DNA from: Hyphomicrobiales bacterium | GTDB lineage: Bacteria > Pseudomonadota > Alphaproteobacteria > Rhizobiales > Rhizobiaceae | Length of the DNA: 64,000 nucleotides | NCBI GenBank assembly: GCA_900470805.1 | Contig: UCCA01000023.1 | Location: forward strand, 124,001 to 188,000 | Reading direction: 5' to 3' | In this document: piece after piece, positions 52,343-61,145 of the stretch | Position numbering within the stretch: the first letter of the stretch is position 1 | Layout: each line of letters starts with the position of its first letter | Position numbers and translations under genes: made by a program | Notes under the pieces: generated by a model | Told to the model about the DNA's origin: nothing | Database searches by the model: none | Seen by the model: the letters and a program-made list of their open reading frames with translations, nothing else

Positions 52343-53110
52343 TCACAGATCATCGAAATCCCGCCCCTTGCGTAGCAGGTATATATCCATGATCCAGCCA
52401 TGCCGCGCCCGCGCTTCCGCCCGAGCCTCGACGATGTTATCGGTCACATCTCCCAGTCGGCCCGCGACCACAATCTCGTCTTTGGTTCCGAGATAAGCCC
52501 CCCAGAAGATCTCCGCATCCGGATCATCGATCTTCGAGAACGCCTGTTCGCCGTCGAGCATGACGATCGTGCTATCGGCGCGGTTACGGTTTTCCAGCAG
52601 ACGGCGACCGGTGGTGATCTCGACGGGTTTCCCCACCATATTGATCGGTATCCGGTGGCTCGCTGCCAGCGCCTGGATGCTGGTGATACCAGGCACCACG
52701 TTGAAATCGAACTCGACAGTTTCGAGCCGCTTGGCGCGTTCGACGATGCGGATCACGCTGTCATAGAGGCTGGGATCCCCCCACACCAGAAAGGCGCCAA
52801 CACCGTTTTCGGGCAGACCGTTGATCAGCTCCACATACGTTTCGGCAAGCGCCGCATGCCATTCATCGACGCTGCCGACATAGCTTCGGTCGGACGTCCG
52901 GCGTACCGGAACGGTGAATTCGACGATTGTTGTCTGCGGATTGGTAATGAAACGATCGCAGATCTCACGGCGCACCGAGGCGAGGCCCTCTTTCTGCGCG
53001 CCCTTTATCGGCAGGAAGATCATGTCTGCCGCGTTCATCCGTTTGATCGCCTGGACGGTCACGTGCTCGGGATTTCCGGTTCCGATCCCGATGATATGGA
53101 TGTGGCGCAT
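52343..53110 (-). CDS. cobF: Precorrin-6A synthase (deacetylating)
   Basis: A 255-residue SAM-dependent methyltransferase that methylates C-1 and removes acetate. CobF is unique to the aerobic pathway. It has HIHIIGIGTGNPEHVTVQAIKRMNAADMIFLPIKG, VGAFLVWGDPSLYDSVIRI and VVPGITSIQALAASHRIPIN. The frame is open to 53179, but the ATG at 53110 follows CAGGAGAG. It is the first gene of the minus-strand cob run; 66 nt separate it from cobG. No cobalamin riboswitch was recognised in the 360 nt upstream. Confidence 0.96.
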   Translation of the reverse strand: MRHIHIIGIGTGNPEHVTVQAIKRMNAADMIFLPIKGAQKEGLASVRREICDRFITNPQTTIVEFTVPVRRTSDRSYVGSVDEWHAALAETYVELINGLPENGVGAFLVWGDPSLYDSVIRIVERAKRLETVEFDFNVVPGITSIQALAASHRIPINMVGKPVEITTGRRLLENRNRADSTIVMLDGEQAFSKIDDPDAEIFWGAYLGTKDEIVVAGRLGDVTDNIVEARAEARARHGWIMDIYLLRKGRDFDDL

Positions 53111-53478
53111 GACGGCTCTCCTGGAAAGTATCGTCTGCTTTTGGCGTACCTGACCGGGCGCCGCAAGGTCATGGATCAAGTTGGCGTCGACATGAGGGCG
53201 ACAGATCGACGCTGAGATTGCTGCGGTTTTCGAATCGTGCGATCTTTGCGCGAGTTTGAGAAGGCTGCGTCGACCTGCTGACGATGGACATTGGCCGATC
53301 CAAGCCCGATATCAGGCCATTCGGCCTACCTCTTCGAATGCAAGGAACGGCTGAGTATGTGTGCGGGTGTCTCCCCCTTCGACTTTTCGTTGGTCGCCCC
53401 GAAAACCTCTCTCAGGGACCACAATCAACAGGGTGCCCATGCTCGCTTTCGTGCCGTCAGTGCGTCGGGGACATGAGG
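53111..53478. other. Region between cobF and the DUF1612 gene
   Basis: 368 nt holding the divergent promoters of the cob run (minus) and the DUF1612 gene (plus). An open plus-strand frame extends from 53284 into the DUF1612 gene, but its residues are cysteine- and proline-rich and unlike the family, so it is not counted. I looked for a B12-box on the minus strand and did not find one. No other element was evident. Confidence 0.45.
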
Positions 53479-54600
53479 ATGTCCCACGAAATCGACACAT
53501 CCGTTCTGAAAGCGCTGTTGCCGCATTTCGTCCGTGCAGAGGATGCCCTGGCACGTCTTGATGAGCGCGCGCTGCGTTCGGCGGTCGCCGAAGGTTTTGC
53601 CGAGCGCCGCCATTTCTTCGATGCGATCGGCGCGATGTGGGTGGCAGGCGAACTTGTCCATCTCGAGGATCTCGTTCTGCACGACGCCCATATGGATGCG
53701 CGCGCACCGAGCCATGAATTGACCATCGCGCATGCGATCCTGCGCGCGCGCCGGAGACTATGGTCGAGCAAACCGGAATGGGCGCTCAGCGAGGCAGGCA
53801 TGGCCGTCCTGACCGGTATTGGCGGCGAGCAGGAACGCGCGCCGGAGTCCAAGAGTGCTCAGCCGGAAAACGGGGACGAGGATCACGAGCCGGACGCATT
53901 GATGACAGCGGAGTTGGCGGAAATCGATGCCGTGCTGGAACGCTCGACCCGTATGCTCGATAGTTTGACACGGCGCGAAACGCCGGAGGTGCCGGAGACC
54001 GTGAAGCCGAACCTCGGCCAGGATCGGCTCGGTTTGTTCGATGACGAGGATTGGGACGAGGCCGCACGCATGCGCGAATGGCGGAAAACCATCGTGATCG
54101 CCGACCAGCTACCACCAACACTGGGCGCGGCCATTCTTTTTGATGCATGGGAGCGGATCGAACCGCTACGGCGCCAGCATTGGTTGGGCGGCCTGCTGGT
54201 GGCGAGCTACCTGCGCGGGCGCGGCAAGGTCACGTCGCATTTTCTCGCGTTCTTCGCCGGACTGAAGACAATTCGCCACGAGCGGCGGCGATCGCGCGAT
54301 CGTGTGATCCGATTGCAATCATTCCTCGAGGCGATGATCGAAAGCGCGGATCTCGGCCTGAAGGAGATCGATCGGCTATTGCTGGCGCAGACGCAGATGG
54401 AAATGCGATTCAAGGATCGGCGGTCGAATAGCAGCCTGCCGCAACTCGCCCGCTTCATGCTGTCGCGGCCGATGGTCTCCTCGGCCATGGTGGCGCACGA
54501 ACTGAGGATCAGTTCCCGCGGCGCGCTCAATCTTCTGAACGACATCGGCATCCGCGAGATCACCGGGCGCGGTCGCTACCGGGCTTGGGGCATCATCTGA
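53479..54600 (+). CDS. DUF1612 / RHE_PE00001-type winged-helix protein
   Basis: A 373-residue protein of a family largely confined to Rhizobiales plasmids and chromids. The N-terminus matches the family: IDTSVLKALLPHFVRAEDALARLDERALRSAV, then ELVHLEDLVLHDAHMD. A central DUF1612 region (GLFDDEDWDEAARMREWR, ILFDAWERIEPLRRQHWLG) is followed by a C-terminal winged helix (ISSRGALNLLNDIGIREITGRGRYRAWGI) expected to bind DNA. The ATG at 53479 has GGGGA 8 nt upstream. The function is unknown. Strongly acidic residues between 110 and 200 are variable in the family. A bidirectional terminator follows. Confidence 0.82.
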   Translation: MSHEIDTSVLKALLPHFVRAEDALARLDERALRSAVAEGFAERRHFFDAIGAMWVAGELVHLEDLVLHDAHMDARAPSHELTIAHAILRARRRLWSSKPEWALSEAGMAVLTGIGGEQERAPESKSAQPENGDEDHEPDALMTAELAEIDAVLERSTRMLDSLTRRETPEVPETVKPNLGQDRLGLFDDEDWDEAARMREWRKTIVIADQLPPTLGAAILFDAWERIEPLRRQHWLGGLLVASYLRGRGKVTSHFLAFFAGLKTIRHERRRSRDRVIRLQSFLEAMIESADLGLKEIDRLLLAQTQMEMRFKDRRSNSSLPQLARFMLSRPMVSSAMVAHELRISSRGALNLLNDIGIREITGRGRYRAWGII

Positions 54601-54617
54601 CGCCTCGCATAAAACGA

Positions 54618-54647
54618 AAAGCGGCTGGACATACATCCAGCCGCTTT
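54618..54647. terminator. Bidirectional rho-independent terminator
   Basis: AAAGCGGCTGGA (54618-54629) pairs perfectly with TCCAGCCGCTTT (54636-54647), a 12-bp stem with 6-nt loop, with A-run on the left and T-rich right flank. It serves the convergent DUF1612 (plus) and Bax-inhibitor (minus) genes. Confidence 0.85.
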
Positions 54648-54734
54648 CCTGTGGTGAACACCCGACCCACGATCCTGTCACAGAGTACGGATCGGGCGCT
54701 CTAGCGCTTCCTTTGCCCCCAGAAGCGCTTTAAC

Positions 54735-55448
54735 CTATTCCCGCTCGCCCGTGAAATTGAGCAGCAGCTGGAAGATGTTGACGAAGTTCAGGTAGAGAGA
54801 CAGAGCGCCGAAGACGGCCAGCTTCTGGTTCGATTCCTGATCGTGGTTCTCCGAATACTGTTCCTTGATGTTCTGCGTGTCGTAGGCGGTAAGGCCGACG
54901 AAGACGACGATACCGATGACCGAAATCGCGAACTGCAGCGCGCTTGAGCCAAGGAAGATGTTGACGACACTGGCGATGACCACGCCGATCAGACCCATCA
55001 TTAGGAACGAGCCCATGCGCGACAGATCACGCTTCGTCACGTATCCATAGAGGCTGGTGGAGCCGAACATTGTGGCCGCGATGAAGAAGGTGCGGGCGAT
55101 GCTGGTTCCGGTGAAGACCAGGAACACGGAGGCCAGCGACAGACCCATGACAGCACAGAATGCCCAGAAGGTCGTCTGCGCGGCGCTTGCCGACATCGTC
55201 TGGATCTTGAACGAGAAGAAGAAGACGAAGGCGAGCGGTGCCAGCATGACCACCCACTTGAGCGGCGACTGGAAGATCGGCACGTACAGCGCCGGCGTGC
55301 TGCCGACGATGAAGGCGACGATGCCTGTTATGACAAGGCCGATGCCCATGTAGTTGTACACGCGCATCATGTGCTGACGCAGGCCTTCGTCGAACATGGC
55401 CTGCGAGCCGACGGCGGAGCCGTAACGCTGCTGATTGATCGGGTTCAT
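54735..55448 (-). CDS. Bax inhibitor-1 / YccA family membrane protein
   Basis: A 237-residue seven-helix inner-membrane protein of the BI-1 (UPF0005) family. Family members conduct calcium or protect membrane protein quality control. The helices start with YNYMGIGLVITGIVAFIVG, and the family end is TAYDTQNIKEQY and SLYLNFVNIFQLLLNFTG. The ATG at 55448 follows GGAGAT; the frame is open to 55487. It begins 19 nt after the stop of the anti-sigma gene, in the same direction, so may share its operon. Confidence 0.92.
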   Translation of the reverse strand: MNPINQQRYGSAVGSQAMFDEGLRQHMMRVYNYMGIGLVITGIVAFIVGSTPALYVPIFQSPLKWVVMLAPLAFVFFFSFKIQTMSASAAQTTFWAFCAVMGLSLASVFLVFTGTSIARTFFIAATMFGSTSLYGYVTKRDLSRMGSFLMMGLIGVVIASVVNIFLGSSALQFAISVIGIVVFVGLTAYDTQNIKEQYSENHDQESNQKLAVFGALSLYLNFVNIFQLLLNFTGERE

Positions 55449-55467
55449 GGAGATCTCCTCGATTGAA

Positions 55468-56235
55468 CTAGTAAAGGGTACGGGCAAGCCGGTCGGCTGC
55501 CTGATCCAGTGTGATGGAGCGGTCTGCGGTCACCAGCGCGTAGGCGACCTCGCCGATCTGCCAGTAGGCAGTTTCGGCATTGTCGAGCGCGACATGATTG
55601 ACCGATTGCACGGAAAAGACGCCCGGCCGAACGGCAAACAGCGAAAGCTGCTTTCTGTCGGTCGTCGTTATCGCCATTTCAACGCTTGGTCCGAAGGCGG
55701 ACGGAAATATCTGTACGTCAGCTATCGTCCAGTCCTGCGGCAGTTGCGGCATGACGATGCCCGTCGCTGCGCGGATTTCATCCGGCTTGTACTGGGCCTC
55801 CACGGGCGCCTGCGTCGACTGGCGCACCAGCGTCGTCTTGTAGGCTCTGACCGCATCCTCAACATAGGCAGGCGCCGGAACGGAGGCAGCCACTTCGGTC
55901 GCGGTGAACGCGCCGAAGGAATTGTGGGCCACCCAGCCTGCAGCCACCAGAACGGCGACAGCTGCTATCCGCTGGACCGTGTGAAAAATGCGCCCATAGG
56001 CAAGGCCCCGCTCCAGACGACGCGCCGCATCGCGCGTCTCCGCACGACCGGATGCGCTTTCGTTGGCCAGCGCCAGGCGCAGTTCGCCGCGCATGCTGAG
56101 ATCCGCCATCACCTTGGCAGCGATCTCCGGATGCTCGGAGAGATAGGATTCGACTTCGATACGGCGCGCGACATCGAGTTGACCATCGACGTAGGCATCG
56201 AGATCGGCTGCGATGATCGGATCAGTTGGTTTCAT
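55468..56235 (-). CDS. Anti-sigma factor, transmembrane
   Basis: A 255-residue protein. The N-terminal cytoplasmic anti-sigma part (IIAADLDAYVDGQLDVARRIEVESYLSEHPEIAAKVMADL) resembles FecR/ChrR-associated anti-sigma heads without the zinc-binding HxxxCxxC. One membrane helix lies near residues 90-105 (IAAVAVLVAAGWVAHN). The rest is periplasmic. The ATG at 56235 follows GGAGG and overlaps the sigma stop by 14 nt; a GTG at 56241 is rejected. It should hold the co-encoded ECF sigma factor until an envelope signal arrives. Confidence 0.82.
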   Translation of the reverse strand: MKPTDPIIAADLDAYVDGQLDVARRIEVESYLSEHPEIAAKVMADLSMRGELRLALANESASGRAETRDAARRLERGLAYGRIFHTVQRIAAVAVLVAAGWVAHNSFGAFTATEVAASVPAPAYVEDAVRAYKTTLVRQSTQAPVEAQYKPDEIRAATGIVMPQLPQDWTIADVQIFPSAFGPSVEMAITTTDRKQLSLFAVRPGVFSVQSVNHVALDNAETAYWQIGEVAYALVTADRSITLDQAADRLARTLY

Positions 56236-56761
56236 TGCCACCTCCGTCGATCAGTCTCAAATGCGACGCGCGCGGCGTCTTTTCCTCGAATGCACGAAGC
56301 TGAGCGCGTGCGCGTGAAATGCGCGACATCAGCGTGCCGATCGGAACGCCAAGCGCTGCTGCCGCTTCCTGATAGGAGAGATCCTCGATCGCCACGAGAT
56401 GCAGCGCCTCGCGCTGCTCCTCGGGCAGGAGGAAGAATGCGTTGCGAACCTGCTGAAGACGCACCGCGTGTTCTTGGCCGGCCGGCAAGGACTGCTCGGC
56501 CTCCACGGCGGCCTCATCGTGCCGGCGTGTCAGCGATCGCCCCTGCCGGACGCGGTCGATGTGAGCGTTATGCACGATAGAGAGCAGCCACGTACGCAAG
56601 TTACCACCGCTGCGGAAGCTCTGCTTCTTCTCGAATGCCCGGACCAAGGCATCATGGACCAGATCTTCGGCATCATCCGAATTGCGCACCAGCGAGCGCG
56701 CGTAGCGCCTGAGCGCTGCGAGCTGGCCGATGACGTCGAATGGGCGTTCTTTCCGTTCCAT
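56222..56761 (-). CDS. ECF RNA polymerase sigma factor
   Basis: A 179-residue sigma factor. Region 2 is ALRRYARSLVRNSDDAEDLVHDALVRAFEKKQSF, then LRTWLLSIVHNAHIDRVR. Region 4 is LHLVAIEDLSYQEAAAALGVPIGTLMSRISRARAQLRAFE, the helix-turn-helix for the -35 element. It is the first gene of the sigma/anti-sigma pair and the Bax-inhibitor gene may be cotranscribed. Its subgroup (RpoE-like, EcfG-like or other) cannot be fixed from motifs alone. No stress-specific PhyR/NepR partner is nearby. Confidence 0.9.
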   Translation of the reverse strand: MERKERPFDVIGQLAALRRYARSLVRNSDDAEDLVHDALVRAFEKKQSFRSGGNLRTWLLSIVHNAHIDRVRQGRSLTRRHDEAAVEAEQSLPAGQEHAVRLQQVRNAFFLLPEEQREALHLVAIEDLSYQEAAAALGVPIGTLMSRISRARAQLRAFEEKTPRASHLRLIDGGGNETN

Positions 56762-56865
56762 GATTGAGTATACGGAGTAGCGCGCTGTTTTATTCCCGCC
56801 AGCGTGAATTATTTTATATCACGTTCATTTTTCGCCGACAGCGACGTTCGAGACATACGCGCGAC

Positions 56866-57261
56866 CTATGCGCGTCGATCCTCCGACAACTCTTCCAGGA
56901 TAGGGCAATCCGGCCGATCGTTGCCGTGGCAGGCGTGAACAAGATGCTCCAGCGTCCGTCGGAGCTCGGTGAGGGCAACGATCTTGCGATCGATTTCGGA
57001 GAGCTTGGCCTGCGTCATATCTTTTACGTCGGCGCTCGCCCTGCTTTTGTCCTCATAGAGCGCCAGCAACTGGCGGCACTCTTCGACAGAAAAGCCAAGG
57101 CCGCGCGATTTTTGCAGGAAACGCAGTTTGTGGATGTCGGAGGTCGCATAGTCCCGATAACCGTTGCCGCCCCGTTCGGGTCGGACAAGGCCGATATCCT
57201 CGTAGTAGCGGATGGTTTTCGACGGTAGACCGGACCGTTCAGATGCTTCACCGATGTTCAT
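56866..57261 (-). CDS. hmrR: Copper-responsive MerR-family regulator (HmrR/CueR)
   Basis: A 131-residue activator. The N-terminal winged helix is MNIGEASERSGLPSKTIRYYEDIGLV. The metal-binding loop is CHGNDRPDC near residues 110-118, two cysteines seven apart, exactly as in Cu(I)/Ag(I) sensors of the CueR class. The gene starts 9 nt after the actP stop, in the same direction, so the activator is cotranscribed with its target and amplifies its own supply. Confidence 0.93.
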   Translation of the reverse strand: MNIGEASERSGLPSKTIRYYEDIGLVRPERGGNGYRDYATSDIHKLRFLQKSRGLGFSVEECRQLLALYEDKSRASADVKDMTQAKLSEIDRKIVALTELRRTLEHLVHACHGNDRPDCPILEELSEDRRA

Positions 57262-57270
57262 TCTGCCCTC

Positions 57271-59763
57271 CTACAACCTGACGAAGCGCAATCTCAACGC
57301 ATTGCTGATCACCGACACCGAGGACAGGCTCATAGCAGCAGCCGCGATCATCGGCGACAGGAGAAGACCAAAGACCGGATAAAGCACGCCCGCCGCAAGC
57401 GGCACGCCGAGCGCATTGTAGCCGAAGGCGAAGCCGAGGTTCTGCCGGATGTTGCGCATTGTCGCCTCCGCCAGCCGCCGTGCCCGGACGATGCCGTTCA
57501 GGTCTCCCTTCACCAACATGATACCGGCACTCTCCATGGCAACGTCGGCACCATTGCCCATGGCGATTCCGACATCGGCGGCGGCCAGCGCCGGTGCGTC
57601 GTTGACGCCGTCGCCAGCCATAGCGACCACGGCACCCTTCGCACGCAACTTATCGACCAGCGCCTTCTTGCCCTCCGGCAAGATATCGGCATGAACATCA
57701 TCGATCCCAAGGCTCAGGGCAACGGCACGCGCCGTGCGCTCATTATCGCCGGTTGCCATGACAATCCTGAGGCCGCTGGCGTGCAGCGCCTTGATCGCGG
57801 CAGCGGTAGTCGGCTTGATACGGTCGGCGACGGCCACGAAGCCGGCCAGTCCTTGGTCGATGGCGACAAACATCACCGTCTTCCCCTCATCCCGTAACGC
57901 TTGAATCCGCTCCTCATGTACCGCGACTTCGACCCCGATATCACGCATCATCGCAGCGTTGCCGAGCACGACGATTGTTTCTGCGACGTTGCCGCGCACG
58001 CCCTTGCCGGTGATTGCTTCGAAACTGGTCACATCAACGAGGCCAATCCCCCGCGTTTCGGCGCCAGAGACAATCGCGTCCGCCAGCGGATGCTCGGACC
58101 CCTTTTCAAGACTTGCGGCCAGCCGAATAAGCTCTTCCTCCGCGACGCCCCCGACAGGGATCACATCAGTTAGTCGTGGCTTACCCTCCGTCAAGGTGCC
58201 GGTCTTATCGACGATCAGCGTATCCACCTTTGCGAAGCGCTCCAGCGCTTCGGCATCCTTGATCAACACGCCTTCCTGGGCACCGCGGCCAGTCGCAATC
58301 ATGATCGACATCGGCGTTGCCAGACCGAGCGCGCACGGGCAGGCGACGATCAGCACGGCAACAGCCGCCAGCAGCGCGTGCACCATGCGGGGCTCCGGAC
58401 CGACCAGCGACCAGACCAGAAAGGCGGCCATTGCCGCGGCCACGATGGCGGGCACGAAGAATGCCGAAACACGATCGACCACACTCTGGATCGGCGCCCG
58501 CGAGCGTTGCGCCCTGGCAACCATATCGACGATACGCGACAACGTGGTGTCCGCACCGACCTTTTGGGCAACCATGATGAACGTGCCGTTCCTGTTGAGC
58601 GTGCCGCCGGTAACATCGTCACCACTGACCTTCTCGACCGGAATCGGTTCACCCGAGATCATGGACTCGTCAATCGTCGATTGCCCCTCGCTGACAGCGC
58701 CGTCGACGGGAACCCGCTCGCCAGGGCGAACACGCAAGCGGTCGCCGACCACGATGTCATCGACTGGCACGTCGGTCTCCGTACCGTCAACGTCCAGACG
58801 TCGCGCGGTTTTCGGAGCAAGGTCGAGCAGTGCCCTGATAGATGATCCTGTTCGTTCGCGCGCGCGCAGTTCCAGCACCTGACCAACGAAGACCAGGGCC
58901 ACAATGACGGCAGCCGCTTCGAAATAGACCGGCACGGCATTGCCATGCCCTCGGAACGTATGCGGAAAAAGTCCAGGCACCAGCGTCGCCACCACGCTGT
59001 AGACATAGGCAGTACCGACCCCAAGCCCGATCAGTGTCCACATGTTCGGGCTACGGTTGACGAGCGACGCCCAGGCGCGGCGGAAGAACGGAAGAGCCGC
59101 CCACAGCACGACGGGTGTTGCAAGCAGGAGTTCGAGCCAGGTTGCCTGCGGCTCGCCGATCCAATCGCGCGCGGGAACGCCGATCATCGGCCCCATGGTG
59201 ATCAAGAGCAGCGGCACCGACAGTGCCGCGCTGATCCAAAGACGATGGGTGAAATCGACGAGCTCCGGATTCGGTCCCGCGTCCGCGGGCGGAATGCCCA
59301 TCGGCTCGAGAGCCATGCCGCATTTCGGGCAATCGGCGGGGTGATCGCTAATCACCTCGGGGTGCATCGGGCAGGTGTATTGCGTGCCCGCAGGCGCGGT
59401 TTTCGGCGGCGGTCTGTTGCCGCCGCGATAGGCGTTGGGCTCGGCTTCGAATTTCGCCTTGCAGCCGGCAGAGCAGAAATAGTGCTTTTCGCCCTCGTGC
59501 CTGAGAAAATGCGCGGCGGCGGCCCGATCGACAGTCATGCCGCATACGGGATCCTTAGCCGTCAGATAGTCCTGCGGTGCGGCTTCGAACTTCTTGCGGC
59601 AGCCGTCACAGCAGAAGTGATAGACGCGACCATCGTATTCGAGGGACGGTTTGCCGGCATGGGGATCAACGGTCATGCCGCAGACCGGATCGCGCACCAC
59701 CAAAGCATCCGTCGCGGTCTGATGATGGCCGCGATGGTCGTGGTGATGTGCATGCGTGTCCAT
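57271..59763 (-). CDS. actP: Copper-exporting P1B-type ATPase with YHS domains
   Basis: An 830-residue inner-membrane Cu(I) pump. The N-terminus is unusual: a His-rich start, two YHS-type metal domains (DPVCGMTVD at about residues 25-33 and again near 70, each followed by a CC-DGC or CSAGC pair), then a heavy-metal-binding CPMHPEV/CPKCGM domain near 130. The common GMxCxxC heavy-metal-associated repeat is absent. The core has CPCALGL in the ion-binding helix, DKTGTLT with the phosphorylated Asp, the HP motif (SEHPLADA), and GDGVNDAPALAAADVGIAMG. The ATG at 59763 is preferred over 59805. A perfect CueR-type promoter lies upstream. Confidence 0.95.
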   Translation of the reverse strand: MDTHAHHHDHRGHHQTATDALVVRDPVCGMTVDPHAGKPSLEYDGRVYHFCCDGCRKKFEAAPQDYLTAKDPVCGMTVDRAAAAHFLRHEGEKHYFCSAGCKAKFEAEPNAYRGGNRPPPKTAPAGTQYTCPMHPEVISDHPADCPKCGMALEPMGIPPADAGPNPELVDFTHRLWISAALSVPLLLITMGPMIGVPARDWIGEPQATWLELLLATPVVLWAALPFFRRAWASLVNRSPNMWTLIGLGVGTAYVYSVVATLVPGLFPHTFRGHGNAVPVYFEAAAVIVALVFVGQVLELRARERTGSSIRALLDLAPKTARRLDVDGTETDVPVDDIVVGDRLRVRPGERVPVDGAVSEGQSTIDESMISGEPIPVEKVSGDDVTGGTLNRNGTFIMVAQKVGADTTLSRIVDMVARAQRSRAPIQSVVDRVSAFFVPAIVAAAMAAFLVWSLVGPEPRMVHALLAAVAVLIVACPCALGLATPMSIMIATGRGAQEGVLIKDAEALERFAKVDTLIVDKTGTLTEGKPRLTDVIPVGGVAEEELIRLAASLEKGSEHPLADAIVSGAETRGIGLVDVTSFEAITGKGVRGNVAETIVVLGNAAMMRDIGVEVAVHEERIQALRDEGKTVMFVAIDQGLAGFVAVADRIKPTTAAAIKALHASGLRIVMATGDNERTARAVALSLGIDDVHADILPEGKKALVDKLRAKGAVVAMAGDGVNDAPALAAADVGIAMGNGADVAMESAGIMLVKGDLNGIVRARRLAEATMRNIRQNLGFAFGYNALGVPLAAGVLYPVFGLLLSPMIAAAAMSLSSVSVISNALRLRFVRL

Positions 59764-59797
59764 GAGAGTCTCCTGCGCCTGAAGGGCAATGGAGATT

Positions 59798-59828
59798 CTT
59801 ATCAACCTTCCAGCTGCTGGAAGGTCAA
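59798..59828 (-). promoter_or_regulatory. CueR/HmrR-type copper promoter of actP-hmrR
   Basis: On the minus strand, -35 TTGACC (59823-59828) and -10 GATAAG (59798-59803) are separated by 19 nt, the long spacer of MerR-controlled promoters. The spacer carries the perfect palindrome ACCTTCCAGC-A-GCTGGAAGGT (59805-59825), the canonical copper box. The start codon of actP lies about 35 nt downstream. Confidence 0.9.
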
Positions 59829-59917
59829 GGACAAAGTTGCGGCAGCTCTGCTAGGATCACGTCCGCAGCCGCGCTGGCAGATCGTACAAGGCTCGAATGG
59901 TTCCTCTAGCCTCAGCG

Positions 59918-61117
59918 TCAGACAAGCTTGCCGTTCTGCGCCACAGGCCTGCCGGCCTTGTACACGGTCCGCGGCTTCGGCACGGAGACCACCGCGTCAG
60001 GCACATGTTCCGCTTCCAGGATAACGAAATCTGCCTTTGCGCCGTCGACCAAGCCATAGCCCTGAAGACGCAAGGCACGCGCACCGGCCGACGTGACGAC
60101 GTCGAAAGCTGCTTCCAGCTCCTCGTCGGTGTAGAATCCGGAACGGTAGCCGATCATCATGGCGCGGCCGAGCATGTCGCCATCACCGTAGGGCCACCAG
60201 GAATCGCGGATATTGTCGCTGCCCGAAAACACCGTCACGCCAGCTTCCCGAAGAAGTGCGACCGGCGGGAAGTTGTTGGCGCCGGGCGCATTGGTCATGA
60301 TCGACACGCCCGACTTCGCAAGGCGTTCCGCCGTCCGTCTGGCTGCATCCTGCGGGATATCACCGAGCCCGTAGGCGTGGCTTACGGCGACGCGCCCCTG
60401 CATGCCTAGCGCGGCAGCGCGATCGCATATCTGTTCGATCGTGAAGACGCCAAGGGTGCCTGCGTCGTGAAGATGAATATCGACATCGACGCCGCGCTTT
60501 TCGGCAATGCCGAAGACGACGTTTAGGTGACCTTCAACGTCCCGATCGAAACTCGCCGGATCAAGCCCGCCAACGAGATCGGCGCCGAGACCGATTGCCT
60601 GATCCATCAGGTCGGGTGTACCCGGGCTTTTAAGGATGCCGCTCTGCGGGAACGCCACGAGCTGGATATCGATCCGGTCGCGATACTCCTCGCGAACCTT
60701 GAGAATGGTCTCAAGCGATTTGAGCCCGACCGATCCATCGACCATGACGTGACTGCGCATGGATGTCGAACCGTTCGCTATGCAGAGCTCGAGCTGTTTT
60801 CGCGCGCGCACGTCCATTGGCTCGGCGATGGCCATGTTCTGGTGCTGGAACGCCACCCGCTCATGCACGTCGAAACCATCGGTGCAGGGCTTGTGCGATA
60901 TCCACTTGCCGCCGAAGAAACTCGTGTCGAGATGAATGTGGCCCTCGACGAAACCGGGCAGGATCAACCGGCCACCGAGATCGACGACCTCTTGGCCGCT
61001 CGTGGCGGAAACGTGGTCGGCGCTGATTGCAGTGATCCGTCCACCGGAGACCGTCACTGTTTTGAGCGTCCCGTCGGGAAATTTCGCACGGGTGAACAGG
61101 GTTTCGCTCGCGATCAT
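59918..61117 (-). CDS. Cytosine-deaminase-like amidohydrolase
   Basis: A 399-residue metal-dependent hydrolase of the amidohydrolase superfamily. The metal-binding HxH is in LPGFVEGHIHLDTSFF, the third site is VDIHLHDAG, then VSHAYGLGD and the late aspartate SGSDNIRDSWWPYGDGDML. The last motif is close to cytosine deaminases, so deamination of cytosine, creatinine-like or other cyclic ureides is likely; an N-acyl amidohydrolase is the alternative. The C-terminus (VYKAGRPVAQNGKLV) is normal. It lies downstream of pbpC by 28 nt on the same strand, but is functionally unrelated to it. Confidence 0.83.
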   Translation of the reverse strand: MIASETLFTRAKFPDGTLKTVTVSGGRITAISADHVSATSGQEVVDLGGRLILPGFVEGHIHLDTSFFGGKWISHKPCTDGFDVHERVAFQHQNMAIAEPMDVRARKQLELCIANGSTSMRSHVMVDGSVGLKSLETILKVREEYRDRIDIQLVAFPQSGILKSPGTPDLMDQAIGLGADLVGGLDPASFDRDVEGHLNVVFGIAEKRGVDVDIHLHDAGTLGVFTIEQICDRAAALGMQGRVAVSHAYGLGDIPQDAARRTAERLAKSGVSIMTNAPGANNFPPVALLREAGVTVFSGSDNIRDSWWPYGDGDMLGRAMMIGYRSGFYTDEELEAAFDVVTSAGARALRLQGYGLVDGAKADFVILEAEHVPDAVVSVPKPRTVYKAGRPVAQNGKLV

Positions 61118-61145
61118 CTTGGGCTCCGTTTCCTTGTGTAATATC

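Noticed and set aside
53284..53478. N-terminal extension of the DUF1612 open frame
   Set aside because: The added residues are Cys/Pro-rich and unlike the family; the ATG at 53479 has a good ribosome site and matches family length.
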